From positions 1 through 64,000 of the forward strand of contig NZ_JAKQYJ010000003.1 in NCBI RefSeq assembly GCF_022605525.1: a stretch of DNA of 64,000 nt, in the 5' to 3' direction. The notes under the pieces were generated by a model. That model saw only the letters and a program-made list of their open reading frames with translations, ran no database searches and was not told the origin of the DNA. The stretch's first letter is position 1. Each line of letters begins with the position of its first letter. A program made the translations under genes and the position numbers. Origin of the DNA: Porphyrobacter sp. GA68 (lineage in GTDB: Bacteria > Pseudomonadota > Alphaproteobacteria > Sphingomonadales > Sphingomonadaceae). Shown here in pieces: positions 18,044 to 26,061 of the stretch.

Positions 18044-18309
18044 CGCCACAAGCGGTGGTTCTTGATGCGCGGGCACTGGCGCACGCGGGTCAGCCACAGA
18101 TCGACGATGCGCGGCTCCTCGAGGTGAAGGAGGACGCCCAGGCCATGCACGCCAAGCGCAACGAGCAACACCCACCAGCTGCCGAACAGGAGGAACAGCT
18201 CGACGGCTATGACGGCGTTGATGACGAAGAAGGAGTAGGTGACGCCGGCGAACATCTGCGGGCGGGTGAGGCCGACGAAGAGGGTGTCTTGGCGCAGGTC
18301 AGCGGGCAT
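18022..18309 (-). CDS. virB3: VirB3-family membrane protein
   Basis: A 95-residue protein with two adjacent hydrophobic segments (FAGVTYSFFVINAVIAVELF and WWVLLVALGVHGLGVL) preceded by the characteristic LFVGLTRPQMFAGV motif of VirB3/TrbD. It is the first gene of the VirB cluster and works with VirB4 in pilus assembly. Upstream lie about 80 bases and then the immunity-type gene of the Rhs array in the same direction, so a shared transcript is possible. Confidence 0.9.
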   Translation of the reverse strand: MPADLRQDTLFVGLTRPQMFAGVTYSFFVINAVIAVELFLLFGSWWVLLVALGVHGLGVLLHLEEPRIVDLWLTRVRQCPRIKNHRLWRCNSYRP

Positions 18310-18388
18310 GGGCGGGGGCGCCGGTCATAGGAGGGATGAGGACATAAATGATCAGCAAAAGCAAGATGTTTCTAATTTCAGTTGGTAG

Positions 18389-18661
18389 CTAAAACCCGAT
18401 TTTCGTGAGAAAGCGGAACCATACTTTAGCCAATCCAAAAATGCCCCAACTACCTAAGACTAATAATATTAAGATAAGTGTATCTTCTGTTATAGTCTTC
18501 TCTTCGCTTGCCAAACTAAATAATAGGTATATAATGGTAGAAGAACTTATAAGAAAAGCTACTACTTTAATACCTAGAAGTATCTTAATGTATCTTTCAT
18601 TTAGCTTTCTCATTTTAGCAGCCAACGTCTGCAAATATAAATGAAAATGTTTGTCGTTCAC
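18389..18661 (-). CDS. Small two-helix membrane protein, probable immunity protein
   Basis: A 90-residue AT-rich protein with two hydrophobic segments (IKILLGIKVVAFLISSSTIIYLLFS, split here as IKILLGIKVVAF then LISSSTIIYLLFS, and LILILLVLGSWGIFGLA). The GTG start at 18661 has an AGGAGG site about 14 bases upstream. An alternative ATG at 18613 follows the stop of the preceding frame by one base. It lies directly downstream of a glycine-rich orphan tip, the usual place of an immunity gene. Membrane-bound immunity proteins are common partners of membrane- or periplasm-active toxins; the function is inferred. Confidence 0.55.
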   Translation of the reverse strand: MNDKHFHLYLQTLAAKMRKLNERYIKILLGIKVVAFLISSSTIIYLLFSLASEEKTITEDTLILILLVLGSWGIFGLAKVWFRFLTKIGF

Positions 18662-19085
18662 CTGCGCCTATGTAACCTCCTAAACCGCCTTCAGCACTTC
18701 CAGTAATGGAAGGATCGCGGGGAAAGCCGCCATGGGAGTCGCCGGTTGAAGTGATTATTTCTCCTCCTGTTCCCGCAGCAGCGGCGGCGGCGAGTACTTT
18801 GTCGCTACTAAAACCAGTTATCAGATGCTGTGAGGTGTAACCGAGCGAACCGTTTAATCCCACGCCACCGTATAAACCGAGCCCAGATAATCCCGCAGCA
18901 CTTCCTCTGGCGAATATCTGGCCGTTGGAAGAACTTCCATGAGCTACTCCAAAATCGACGTTGATTGTTATACCTCTTGTGCCGATAAAGAATGTGAAGC
19001 CGGCTCCTAAGCTTATAGTACCTAAACCACAAGTCTTCTCAGTTTCTGGCGAAGGTGAAGATTCTAACGCGCTAGAAACGGCCAC
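18615..19085 (-). CDS. Orphan glycine-rich Rhs-type C-terminal tip
   Basis: 156 residues, rich in Gly, Ala and Ser, with alternating segments such as GAGFTFFIGTRGITINVDFG and LGLYGGVGLNGSLGYTSQ that look like amphipathic beta strands. There is no Rhs core and no signal peptide. The GTG start overlaps the end of the preceding immunity-type gene by 22 bases, and a membrane immunity-like gene overlaps its end. I read it as a displaced toxin tip kept without its Rhs carrier. No domain is recognised, and a pore-forming nature is only a thought from composition. Confidence 0.5.
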   Translation of the reverse strand: MAVSSALESSPSPETEKTCGLGTISLGAGFTFFIGTRGITINVDFGVAHGSSSNGQIFARGSAAGLSGLGLYGGVGLNGSLGYTSQHLITGFSSDKVLAAAAAAGTGGEIITSTGDSHGGFPRDPSITGSAEGGLGGYIGAGERQTFSFIFADVGC

Positions 19086-19396
19086 ATTCGGGACACTACA
19101 TAGATTAGAAGTCCAACGATGCCGATCGCGTAGGCTGAAAAGGATATCGTATTGCCAGTCCCGTTTGCCAGAACGGTTCCTAAGCTAAATCCAGCCCATA
19201 ACAGACCAAGACCCACTAATTTCAAGGCGCGGTTGTGGGATATCAAAAAACGTTTCAGACCGGTCGTCCGTCGAGCGAGAGCGTCAGCATCTTTGCCTTC
19301 GTAAAAGTAGCGGAACTTATTGTCCGCATACAGAGCCAGCATCCAAGTAGCTAAAGCAAACAATGGTATTAGTATCGCCTGGCTCATCGCGGGCAT
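19064..19396 (-). CDS. Membrane protein, probable immunity protein for the orphan Rhs tip
   Basis: About 107-110 residues beginning MPAMSQAILIPLFALATW; the second Met (19387) sits in an ATGA overlap with the stop of the Rhs fragment and is the likelier start. It has three to four hydrophobic segments (ILIPLFALATWMLALY, LVGLGLLWAGFSLGTVLA, AYAIGIVGLLIYVVS) with a charged loop containing RRTTGLKRFLISHNR between them. Coupling to the toxin frame and membrane location point to immunity. No family is recognised. Confidence 0.6.
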   Translation of the reverse strand: MPAMSQAILIPLFALATWMLALYADNKFRYFYEGKDADALARRTTGLKRFLISHNRALKLVGLGLLWAGFSLGTVLANGTGNTISFSAYAIGIVGLLIYVVSRMWPFLAR

Positions 19397-20538
19397 CCCA
19401 CGCTCGAAACAGCCGCCCCAACTGTCCGCTCTTGAAGGCCCTCTGTCGCAATGTCCTGTGCAGCTTGGCGACCTCGCCAATTGGAAACAAATCTACCTGC
19501 GGCGTTTCGGCCTGGGTCGGCCGCCGCACCGCCAACTCGGCGGATGAGACGACCGCCAGGCACTAGCCCCGCGCCTGCGCCTGCAACGTCACCGGCTAGT
19601 CCGGCATAATCGCCTTGTGAGTAGTTCAAAGCCCCGGAGAGGGCCGTACTCCCATAGCTTAGACTTAGACCGACCCCAGCCAGCACGGGATTACCGGTCA
19701 GAACCCCAGCCATGGTAAGTCCGTCTCCGATAATCCCGGTAACCTCTAAGGCGTCTTCGAAGAACTCGTCGGCTACACCTGGATTACAGGGATTATTTTG
19801 CGGCTCAAGTTCAGGACCCTGTTTTGGAGGCGGCGTACCTGTTACGATTATCTCGTTAGAGCTATAAGCACCGGGGAGAGAACCCAAATCAAAATTAAAG
19901 CTTCCGATACTCCAGATGTCGCCGCTCGGATTAGAGACACTAATTTCGGATCTCGTTCCAGTAACAGTGATATTATTCTGGCAAAGCCCAGTCTCAAGAT
20001 CTAACGTCTGCTCAACACCACATAGCCCCGTCGGATCAGTCATGTTGACCGGATCCCCGCCCACATACCCATACAGGTTCATCCCATCGCCATAGCCGAT
20101 GGGATCGGTCTGCATGAACCGGCCAAGTGTGGGCGAGTACATCCGGGCCTTGTAGTGGTAGAGGCCGAGCTCGGGAAGCCAGGTCTGGCCGGTGTACTGG
20201 AACCGGCCCTGATTGCCTGCGCCGGGAATGCCGTACTCGTCATAGGTGTTGAGGGCGATCGCTGCGCCGCTGCCATTGGAGACCGCCACCACCGAGCCGC
20301 GCTCGTCGGCATGGAGCCAGCGGCGGTCGGCTGTGCCCGCGCCCTCGTACCACACCAAGACTTCGTCCGTGCCCGGCCCGTGCACATAGCGGCGCTGCAC
20401 GCCCGCGCTGCCGCGCTCCTCGATGAGGTCGGCCCCGTCATATTGCAGCCAGGTGTTCACTACACCTCCGGTGCCGACCCAGTGCAGGCGGCCGAGCGGA
20501 TCCCAGGCGACCACATGCCCGCCGCTGCGTGTGGCCAA
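19384..20538 (-). CDS. Detached Rhs core end plus alternative C-terminal tip (silent cassette)
   Basis: About 384 residues. The first ~180 equal the last part of the Rhs core of the large Rhs protein upstream, up to MTDPTGLCG, and are encoded by a 530-bp perfect repeat. After that the sequence is unrelated: a linker with NITVTGTRSEI and SSNEIIVTGTPPP, a hydrophobic glycine-rich part (LTMAGVLTGNPVLAGVGLSL), and a short basic end. There is no real start: only TTG at 20538 inside the core, and a stop about 60 bases further upstream. It looks like an unexpressed tip cassette that could replace the active tip by recombination. The immunity gene overlaps its stop. Confidence 0.7.
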   Translation of the reverse strand: MATRSGGHVVAWDPLGRLHWVGTGGVVNTWLQYDGADLIEERGSAGVQRRYVHGPGTDEVLVWYEGAGTADRRWLHADERGSVVAVSNGSGAAIALNTYDEYGIPGAGNQGRFQYTGQTWLPELGLYHYKARMYSPTLGRFMQTDPIGYGDGMNLYGYVGGDPVNMTDPTGLCGVEQTLDLETGLCQNNITVTGTRSEISVSNPSGDIWSIGSFNFDLGSLPGAYSSNEIIVTGTPPPKQGPELEPQNNPCNPGVADEFFEDALEVTGIIGDGLTMAGVLTGNPVLAGVGLSLSYGSTALSGALNYSQGDYAGLAGDVAGAGAGLVPGGRLIRRVGGAAADPGRNAAGRFVSNWRGRQAAQDIATEGLQERTVGAAVSSVGCPR

Positions 20539-20568
20539 GCGGTTTTCGCTGGTGTAGGTGTAGCTGTC
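20039..20568. repeat. 530-bp direct repeat, copy 1 (orphan Rhs cassette)
   Basis: Reading line by line I find no mismatch between 20039-20568 and 21800-22329, a constant offset of 1761 bp. The repeat encodes the end of the Rhs core and stops within the codons just before the DPTGLCG boundary; beyond it the protein is still identical for seven residues but with different codons. Recombination between copies would delete 1761 bp, including the present tip and its immunity gene, and attach the alternative tip. Confidence 0.9.
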
Positions 20569-20623
20569 GGGGGCGGAGTGGGTGAATAAAGAAGTGGTTC
20601 GTCTCGTCTAAACGTTTACGCAT

Positions 20624-21226
20624 CTACTTGCTGCTGAATGGTTCTAACAACAACTTAGAAAAAGCAACTTTCTTTAATCTTATCCGGTGTGCATATGCAA
20701 AGGGAACTGCGGAACAAATAGCTGATGCGATGATAACGTGGAAAATCTTTAAATCTGTTTCGTATAACAAGTTCAGCGTTGAGTGAACAAAAATCATAAA
20801 AATAACAGTCACTAGCGGACTGAACAGTAGCCGATACGCTGAGAAATACACGTAAGCGCTACCAAGATGAAAAAGAAAAGCATTAAGAAATACAAATAAG
20901 TCTGCACTCAAAACTTCGAAGACGAATTTGTCGGAATAAAACATAGTATTGTTGATCAACTTTGTGCATATCTCTAAGATACCAAAAATCACGATAATGG
21001 GAAAACAGAATCGTCCGAACGCCTTCAGACTTAAGAACTTAAAAACCTCTTCTGACATTGGAAAGTAAATTACCCATAGTAATGCTTGTGGAAGTCCATA
21101 ATAGAACAGAAGGTAATCTGCAAATCCAGCGGAGAGCGAGTTTACAACAATAAAAGAAACCGGAATTATTGTTATTAAAGCAAGTTTTTTTGCTTTCTTA
21201 ACTATCTGCATGTGTACCAACGCCAC
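20624..21226 (-). CDS. Polytopic membrane protein, probable immunity protein of the large Rhs toxin
   Basis: About 195-200 residues, AT-rich, with six or so hydrophobic segments. The likely start is ATG at 21211 (MQIVKKAKKLALITI), overlapping the Rhs stop by ten bases; a start at 21226 is also possible. Motifs SEEVFKFLS, FLFHLGSAYVY and FVHSTLNLL recall the Glu-Glu and His motifs of intramembrane CPBP/PrsW-type proteins, but the match is loose. Position directly after the Rhs tip and coupling to it indicate immunity. It lies between the two 530-bp repeats, so it would be lost together with its toxin tip. Confidence 0.62.
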   Translation of the reverse strand: MALVHMQIVKKAKKLALITIIPVSFIVVNSLSAGFADYLLFYYGLPQALLWVIYFPMSEEVFKFLSLKAFGRFCFPIIVIFGILEICTKLINNTMFYSDKFVFEVLSADLFVFLNAFLFHLGSAYVYFSAYRLLFSPLVTVIFMIFVHSTLNLLYETDLKIFHVIIASAICSAVPFAYAHRIRLKKVAFSKLLLEPFSSK

Positions 21227-24200
21227 GCTTGGGTCAGCAACTCAAGCCCTGCCGCCGCTCTTCCCATCCGAGGCGCGCGGCGATCACCTATTTCTCTTGC
21301 TGAACCCGCAGCTTCGGCACCATCGGCAGGAGTTGGTGGATTAGCCGCGCAATAGCGCGCCAACTGCTCTCGGGCCCTTGCTTCGCGTTCAGCTCTTTCA
21401 CGTTCTCGTCGCTCTCTTTCCGCTTGTTCTTCTTCTTCCGTTGGGCCGCCGAGCGCCTCCCAGAGCTCCCGTAGGATGTCAGTAGCACCTGGCGCTGAAC
21501 CTGGGCTACTTATGACCCCAAGACGAAATCCCGCATCATATCCGGAGAGAGGAATAGGATTACGAGAGCCAGTCACAACTATTTCGTTGCCATTGCTCGC
21601 TCCTGCACCGAGCCCGCTGCCGCCTCCGGGAGCACCGCTGCCCCCAACGACGCCGTGACCACTGCCGCCGCTGCCGCCTCCTGCACCTCCTCCTCCGCCT
21701 CCTCCATTCAAGCGCGGGTCTGCCACGCAATTCGGTATTCTGGTCTGCGCAGTGTTGCGAATGTCGATCTCGCCTTCCCCACAAAGACCGGTGGGATCCG
21801 TCATGTTGACCGGATCCCCGCCCACATACCCATACAGGTTCATCCCATCGCCATAGCCGATGGGATCGGTCTGCATGAACCGGCCAAGTGTGGGCGAGTA
21901 CATCCGGGCCTTGTAGTGGTAGAGGCCGAGCTCGGGAAGCCAGGTCTGGCCGGTGTACTGGAACCGGCCCTGATTGCCTGCGCCGGGAATGCCGTACTCG
22001 TCATAGGTGTTGAGGGCGATCGCTGCGCCGCTGCCATTGGAGACCGCCACCACCGAGCCGCGCTCGTCGGCATGGAGCCAGCGGCGGTCGGCTGTGCCCG
22101 CGCCCTCGTACCACACCAAGACTTCGTCCGTGCCCGGCCCGTGCACATAGCGGCGCTGCACGCCCGCGCTGCCGCGCTCCTCGATGAGGTCGGCCCCGTC
22201 ATATTGCAGCCAGGTGTTCACTACACCTCCGGTGCCGACCCAGTGCAGGCGGCCGAGCGGATCCCAGGCGACCACATGCCCGCCGCTGCGTGTGGCCAAG
22301 CGGTTTTCGCTGGTGTAGGTGTAGCTGTCCGCGCTCGACTGCGTGAGATTGCCGCGGGGGTCGTAGCCGAACGCGACCGATCCGGCCTGTGTGTACTGGT
22401 TGAGGCCGTTGGCGCTATAGGGGCGGTCGGTGTTAACGTGATCAGCAAACGCATAGGCAGTATTCGACAGGTTCTGGCTCGCGATCTGCCCGGCAGGGTT
22501 GTAGCCGAACTGCAAGCTGACATCATGCGCGCTGCCGGCGAGGTTATGGGTGAGCGAAGCGAGCCGCGAGACCGGATCGTAGCTGTAGCTCGTTTCCGTG
22601 CCGTTGCCTCTGGTCAAGCTAGTGCGGCGGCCGAGCGCATCGTAGCTAAAGCTTGCCAGCACGAACCCGCCGTTCTCGCGCATGGCGGTCATCGCGCCGG
22701 TCAGGTCGTACTCGTAGGTGACGAAGAACCCGTCGCCCCAGGTGGTGCGTGTGCGCCTGCCGGCGGTGTCATAGGCGAACTGCCGGTTGGTCCAGTTACT
22801 CCCCTCGCTTGTCTTACGGTCAAACCCGTCGTAGCCGAATGCGGAGACGTGGCCGTTGGCATCCTGCGCGCGGGTGAGGCGGCCCAGGAGATCGTAGCTG
22901 TAGGTGATGTCGTATTCATGGATGACGCCGTTTGGCACGTCCTTGAAGGCGAGACGGCCGAGCGGGTCATAGGCGTATCCGATCTGCTGTCCGTCGCGCA
23001 GGCGGCGCGCCGTCACATTGCCGGCGTTGTCGTAGGCGAGCTCCTCGAAATCGGCACCGTTGGCAGTGTTCTTGGTGACCGGATGAGGATAGAAGGTGCG
23101 CCACAGCCGGTCGAACCGATCGTACTCGTAAGCGGTCCGGTTTGCCTCCGCATCGGTGAGACTGGCAAGCTGCCCGTTGCGGGTGAACGTCGCTTGGTAG
23201 TCGTTGGCGACAGCGTCCGTGCCGACCCCGCTCTCCACCCGCACGACCCGGTCCTCGGCATCGTGGTGGTAGCGGGTGATCCGGTCGGGTCCGGCGGTGC
23301 CGGCTGTTCCTTGCACGCAGGCCGAAGCGGGCAGCGCGCCCCAAGCCGCCGGGTTCATGCGCACGGCGGTGCAGGCGAGCCGGTTCTGCGCGTCGTGCTC
23401 GTGCTGGAGGAGCTGGTGGACCTGGCCGCCCGCAACGAGCTTCTCGACCGCGAGGTTGCCGCGCGTATCGTAGAGGAGCTCGGCTGATTGATAAACGCTC
23501 ATGGCGTTGAGCGCTGCCTCGCTGGCATCTGTCGCTGTGCCGATCTCCGCGCGCAACACCTTGCCAGCATCGTCAAAGGTGTAGCGCACCGCCTGGCGGG
23601 GACGCGAACCTGCTCCATCGGGATCGGGGCCGATGATCCCGCGCCGCCGGTCACGCGCGTCGTAGATATAGGTGGTGGTATCGCCCGAGCCGGGAAGCGG
23701 GCCGTCCTCGGCGATAAGGTTGCCGCGCGCATCATAGGCCATGAGCGTGGTGGCGCTCAGCGCCCCGTCGCCCGATGCCACCGTCACGCTAGTGGGCAGG
23801 AGGTTGGGATTGTTGTAAGCGATGGTGGTCACCTGCTCGGCCGCGCTGCCTGGGCAAGTCGCCGCTGTAGCGCACTGGCGCATGCGGGTCAGCTTCCACT
23901 GCGGCGTGCCCTGGTTGACCATCACCCCGTCATAGCGGCGGGTCTGGGCGTAGAGCTGCGTGTACTCGTATTGTGTGGTCGGGCGCGGCTGTCCGGAAGC
24001 AGGCGCGGGGCGCTGGATCTGGGTCACGAGGCCGTGCGCCGGCCCGTAGGCGTAGTCGGTCCGCTGGCCGCGCGCATCCACCGTCCAGTTCGGCTTGTTG
24101 CACTTGAGGGGCTCTGCGCAAGCGGCATCGAAGTTCGCCTCACCTGCGACGAAGCTTGCTCCATCCTTGCCGATGCGCGTCACGCGGAAGATGTTGCCGC

Positions 24201-25428
24201 GCGGGTCGCGCTCGTAGACCACCGCATCGCCTTCGGGAAAGGTGGTGCGCAGCAGGCGGCCGGCAGTGTCGTACTGGTTGACCGTGGTGTGGCCGCTTGC
24301 GTCCGTCACCGTACCCGGCCGGCCGATGGCAGGATTGGTCACAACCTGCCCGTCGGAGCCCGAGGCATCGGTCATGGAGACGCTGGTGCTTGCCCCGACG
24401 CTCCAGCTATAGGCCTTGGTCTCCCCATCGTCGGTGACGGAGGTAACCCGCGCATTGGCATCGCGCTGGACGATGAGCGTGTCGCTCGTGCGCCCGGGCT
24501 TTCTGACCGACAGGGTAGAGCCGCTCTGGGTGATCCGCCAATTGCCCGCCACCGAATTGTTGATCTCGAGCACGCCTGCGGCAGGCCGTGCATAGGTGAC
24601 CACCGGCTTCGTGTAGGTGCCGGGCACGCGCGAGTTGTCGCTGAAGGTGACCGATGCCCGCTCCCAATAGGTGGGCGGCGGCCATCCGCCGTTGAAGCTC
24701 GGGCGATTGGTCACATAGGCGAACTCCATCGCGTAGCTTGAATTGCTGGTGACAGATTGTAGCCGGATCGGCACGAAGCAGCTGCCGCCATCCTCCTCCC
24801 ACCCTCCAGGAAACCAGGGCTGGCCATAGCGGAAGCATTGGAGGCTTGCCTCCCAGGCAAGATCGTAGGAGAGCCCGCCGGGACGGGTGATCTTGACCGG
24901 CAGGCCGCAGTTCTCCCCATTTCCGCCGCAGCCAGGGCCGCTGTAGTCGGTCGGCACGTCGTCATACCCGCCAGCCAGATAACGCGGCTTGGTATACTCG
25001 ATGACCGTTCCATCTGCGGCCCGGTAGAGCCAGCCTACGCCCGTGTCGGTCAGGATCGCGCCATTGGCCTTGCGCGACACCCACACAGAGCCCTGCTGGG
25101 TAAAGCTGTCGGAGGTCTTGCCGAGCGTAACCTTGGCGCTCGTGCCGACCACCTCCACCGTGCCCGACCAGTTGTCCTGCAGGCCCGAGTGCCCGTAGTA
25201 GCGGATAAGGCTCACCCCGCCCGCGGCGGGGCCGATGGAGCCTTCCACGATGTCGAGGTAGAAGCGGCCTGTGACAAGGTCCACGCCGTGCTCGTCGGTC
25301 GCAACGAACGCATCGGCGGGCGCGGCGGCGCGCTGGGCGGCAGCCGGCAGGGCGAGCCCCGCCCACAGCACGGTGGAGGCCAGCATGGCGGCCCGGACCA
25401 TGCGGCGAGAACTACCCGTCATATCCAC
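21202..25428 (-). CDS. Large secreted Rhs/YD-repeat protein with C-terminal tip
   Basis: A 1408-residue protein. Residues 1-32 form a Sec signal peptide (basic start, then MLASTVLWAGLALPAAAQ). An N-terminal beta-rich domain (DLVTGRFYLDIVEGSIG) is followed by many YD repeats (YDTAGRLLRTTF, YDFDRLWRTF-like units) and the Rhs core end with GLYHYKARMYSPTLGRFMQ, NLYGYVGGDPVNMTDPTGL near residue 1215. The variable tip has a Gly-rich linker, NEIVVTGSRNP, and a Glu/Arg-rich coiled-coil-like segment before a short cysteine-containing end. Rhs shells enclose a toxic tip released by self-cleavage after the core. The toxin activity is not recognised. An immunity gene follows, and a small YD protein precedes it. 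Confidence 0.88.
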   Translation of the reverse strand: MDMTGSSRRMVRAAMLASTVLWAGLALPAAAQRAAAPADAFVATDEHGVDLVTGRFYLDIVEGSIGPAAGGVSLIRYYGHSGLQDNWSGTVEVVGTSAKVTLGKTSDSFTQQGSVWVSRKANGAILTDTGVGWLYRAADGTVIEYTKPRYLAGGYDDVPTDYSGPGCGGNGENCGLPVKITRPGGLSYDLAWEASLQCFRYGQPWFPGGWEEDGGSCFVPIRLQSVTSNSSYAMEFAYVTNRPSFNGGWPPPTYWERASVTFSDNSRVPGTYTKPVVTYARPAAGVLEINNSVAGNWRITQSGSTLSVRKPGRTSDTLIVQRDANARVTSVTDDGETKAYSWSVGASTSVSMTDASGSDGQVVTNPAIGRPGTVTDASGHTTVNQYDTAGRLLRTTFPEGDAVVYERDPRGNIFRVTRIGKDGASFVAGEANFDAACAEPLKCNKPNWTVDARGQRTDYAYGPAHGLVTQIQRPAPASGQPRPTTQYEYTQLYAQTRRYDGVMVNQGTPQWKLTRMRQCATAATCPGSAAEQVTTIAYNNPNLLPTSVTVASGDGALSATTLMAYDARGNLIAEDGPLPGSGDTTTYIYDARDRRRGIIGPDPDGAGSRPRQAVRYTFDDAGKVLRAEIGTATDASEAALNAMSVYQSAELLYDTRGNLAVEKLVAGGQVHQLLQHEHDAQNRLACTAVRMNPAAWGALPASACVQGTAGTAGPDRITRYHHDAEDRVVRVESGVGTDAVANDYQATFTRNGQLASLTDAEANRTAYEYDRFDRLWRTFYPHPVTKNTANGADFEELAYDNAGNVTARRLRDGQQIGYAYDPLGRLAFKDVPNGVIHEYDITYSYDLLGRLTRAQDANGHVSAFGYDGFDRKTSEGSNWTNRQFAYDTAGRRTRTTWGDGFFVTYEYDLTGAMTAMRENGGFVLASFSYDALGRRTSLTRGNGTETSYSYDPVSRLASLTHNLAGSAHDVSLQFGYNPAGQIASQNLSNTAYAFADHVNTDRPYSANGLNQYTQAGSVAFGYDPRGNLTQSSADSYTYTSENRLATRSGGHVVAWDPLGRLHWVGTGGVVNTWLQYDGADLIEERGSAGVQRRYVHGPGTDEVLVWYEGAGTADRRWLHADERGSVVAVSNGSGAAIALNTYDEYGIPGAGNQGRFQYTGQTWLPELGLYHYKARMYSPTLGRFMQTDPIGYGDGMNLYGYVGGDPVNMTDPTGLCGEGEIDIRNTAQTRIPNCVADPRLNGGGGGGGAGGGSGGSGHGVVGGSGAPGGGSGLGAGASNGNEIVVTGSRNPIPLSGYDAGFRLGVISSPGSAPGATDILRELWEALGGPTEEEEQAERERRERERAEREARAREQLARYCAANPPTPADGAEAAGSAREIGDRRAPRMGRAAAGLELLTQAWRWYTCR
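21800..22329. repeat. 530-bp direct repeat, copy 2 (inside the large Rhs gene)
   Basis: The partner of 20039-20568, identical over its whole length by visual comparison. It covers the end of the Rhs core in the complete gene. Outside the repeat the sequences diverge at once on both sides: upstream into the Rhs shell here, and into unrelated sequence with a stop in copy 1. A recent gene conversion or partial duplication explains the perfect identity. Confidence 0.9.
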
Positions 25429-25454
25429 CTCCCCTGTAAGGCGGTACTGAGCTG

Positions 25455-25676
25455 TTAGCGCGGTGCCCCGGTGGTGGTCACCCGCGTGCGATTATGTGCC
25501 CGGTCGTGCCGGTACTCGGTTCGGGCATTGCTGTTCGGATTACCGGTGCGCTCAACCTTTACGAGGCGGCCGCGCGCGTCATAGGTGTAGGTGGTGGTCT
25601 GGCTGGCTTGGGCCGGCGGAGCACTGAGGCTCAGGAGCGCGAGGCCGGTTACAACGAGTGCGGACGCTGTTTTCAT
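25455..25676 (-). CDS. Small secreted YD-repeat protein
   Basis: A 73-residue protein with a signal peptide (MKTASALVVTGLALLSLSAPPAQAS) and a single Rhs-type unit TTTYTYDARGRLVKVERTG followed by a second half-unit TEYRHDRAHNRTRV. It ends 26 bp before the large Rhs gene, in the same direction, so both are likely co-transcribed. It may be a chaperone-like or plug-like partner of the Rhs shell, or a remnant of an N-terminal duplication; the role is unknown. Confidence 0.7.
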   Translation of the reverse strand: MKTASALVVTGLALLSLSAPPAQASQTTTYTYDARGRLVKVERTGNPNSNARTEYRHDRAHNRTRVTTTGAPR

Positions 25677-25773
25677 GACGTCTTCCCCTGTTTGACGAGC
25701 GAAGTGTCTGCCTAGCTGTGAGGAGAGTCAAGAGGTAAGTAGTGGTTTATGCTTAAAAAAGAATTCGAGTTGC

Positions 25774-26061
25774 TCAAGATACACGTGCCCGATCAATCCT
25801 CCGGATTAATTCGCTGATCGTTGTTGAAGGAGTAATGCCCGCTTTGTCTATGTCTGAGCCAATTGCCTTCTCAATCATTTGAAGCGACTCTAAAAAATCG
25901 ATGTCATCCATCTTAAGCGAAGAAAGCCGCCGGCTCATCTCTCCATCATGGAGCTTTATATGGTACTGCATAAAAGCATCTTGCAGCAGATCATACGATG
26001 AACTTGATGAACTCACCGATAACTTTGGCTTTCGAAAGAACATCTTCACCTCGCTGTGCAA
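25774..26061 (-). CDS. Probable immunity protein of a truncated toxin tip
   Basis: A 95-residue, AT-rich, soluble protein (YDLLQDAFMQYHIKLHDGE, PSTTISELIRRIDRARVS) with no recognised family. It overlaps the end of a toxin-tip remnant by 16 bases on the same strand. Its low GC content differs from the Rhs genes next to it, as for the other immunity-type genes here. It may protect against the tip remnant or against related toxins from neighbours. Confidence 0.5.
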   Translation of the reverse strand: MHSEVKMFFRKPKLSVSSSSSSYDLLQDAFMQYHIKLHDGEMSRRLSSLKMDDIDFLESLQMIEKAIGSDIDKAGITPSTTISELIRRIDRARVS

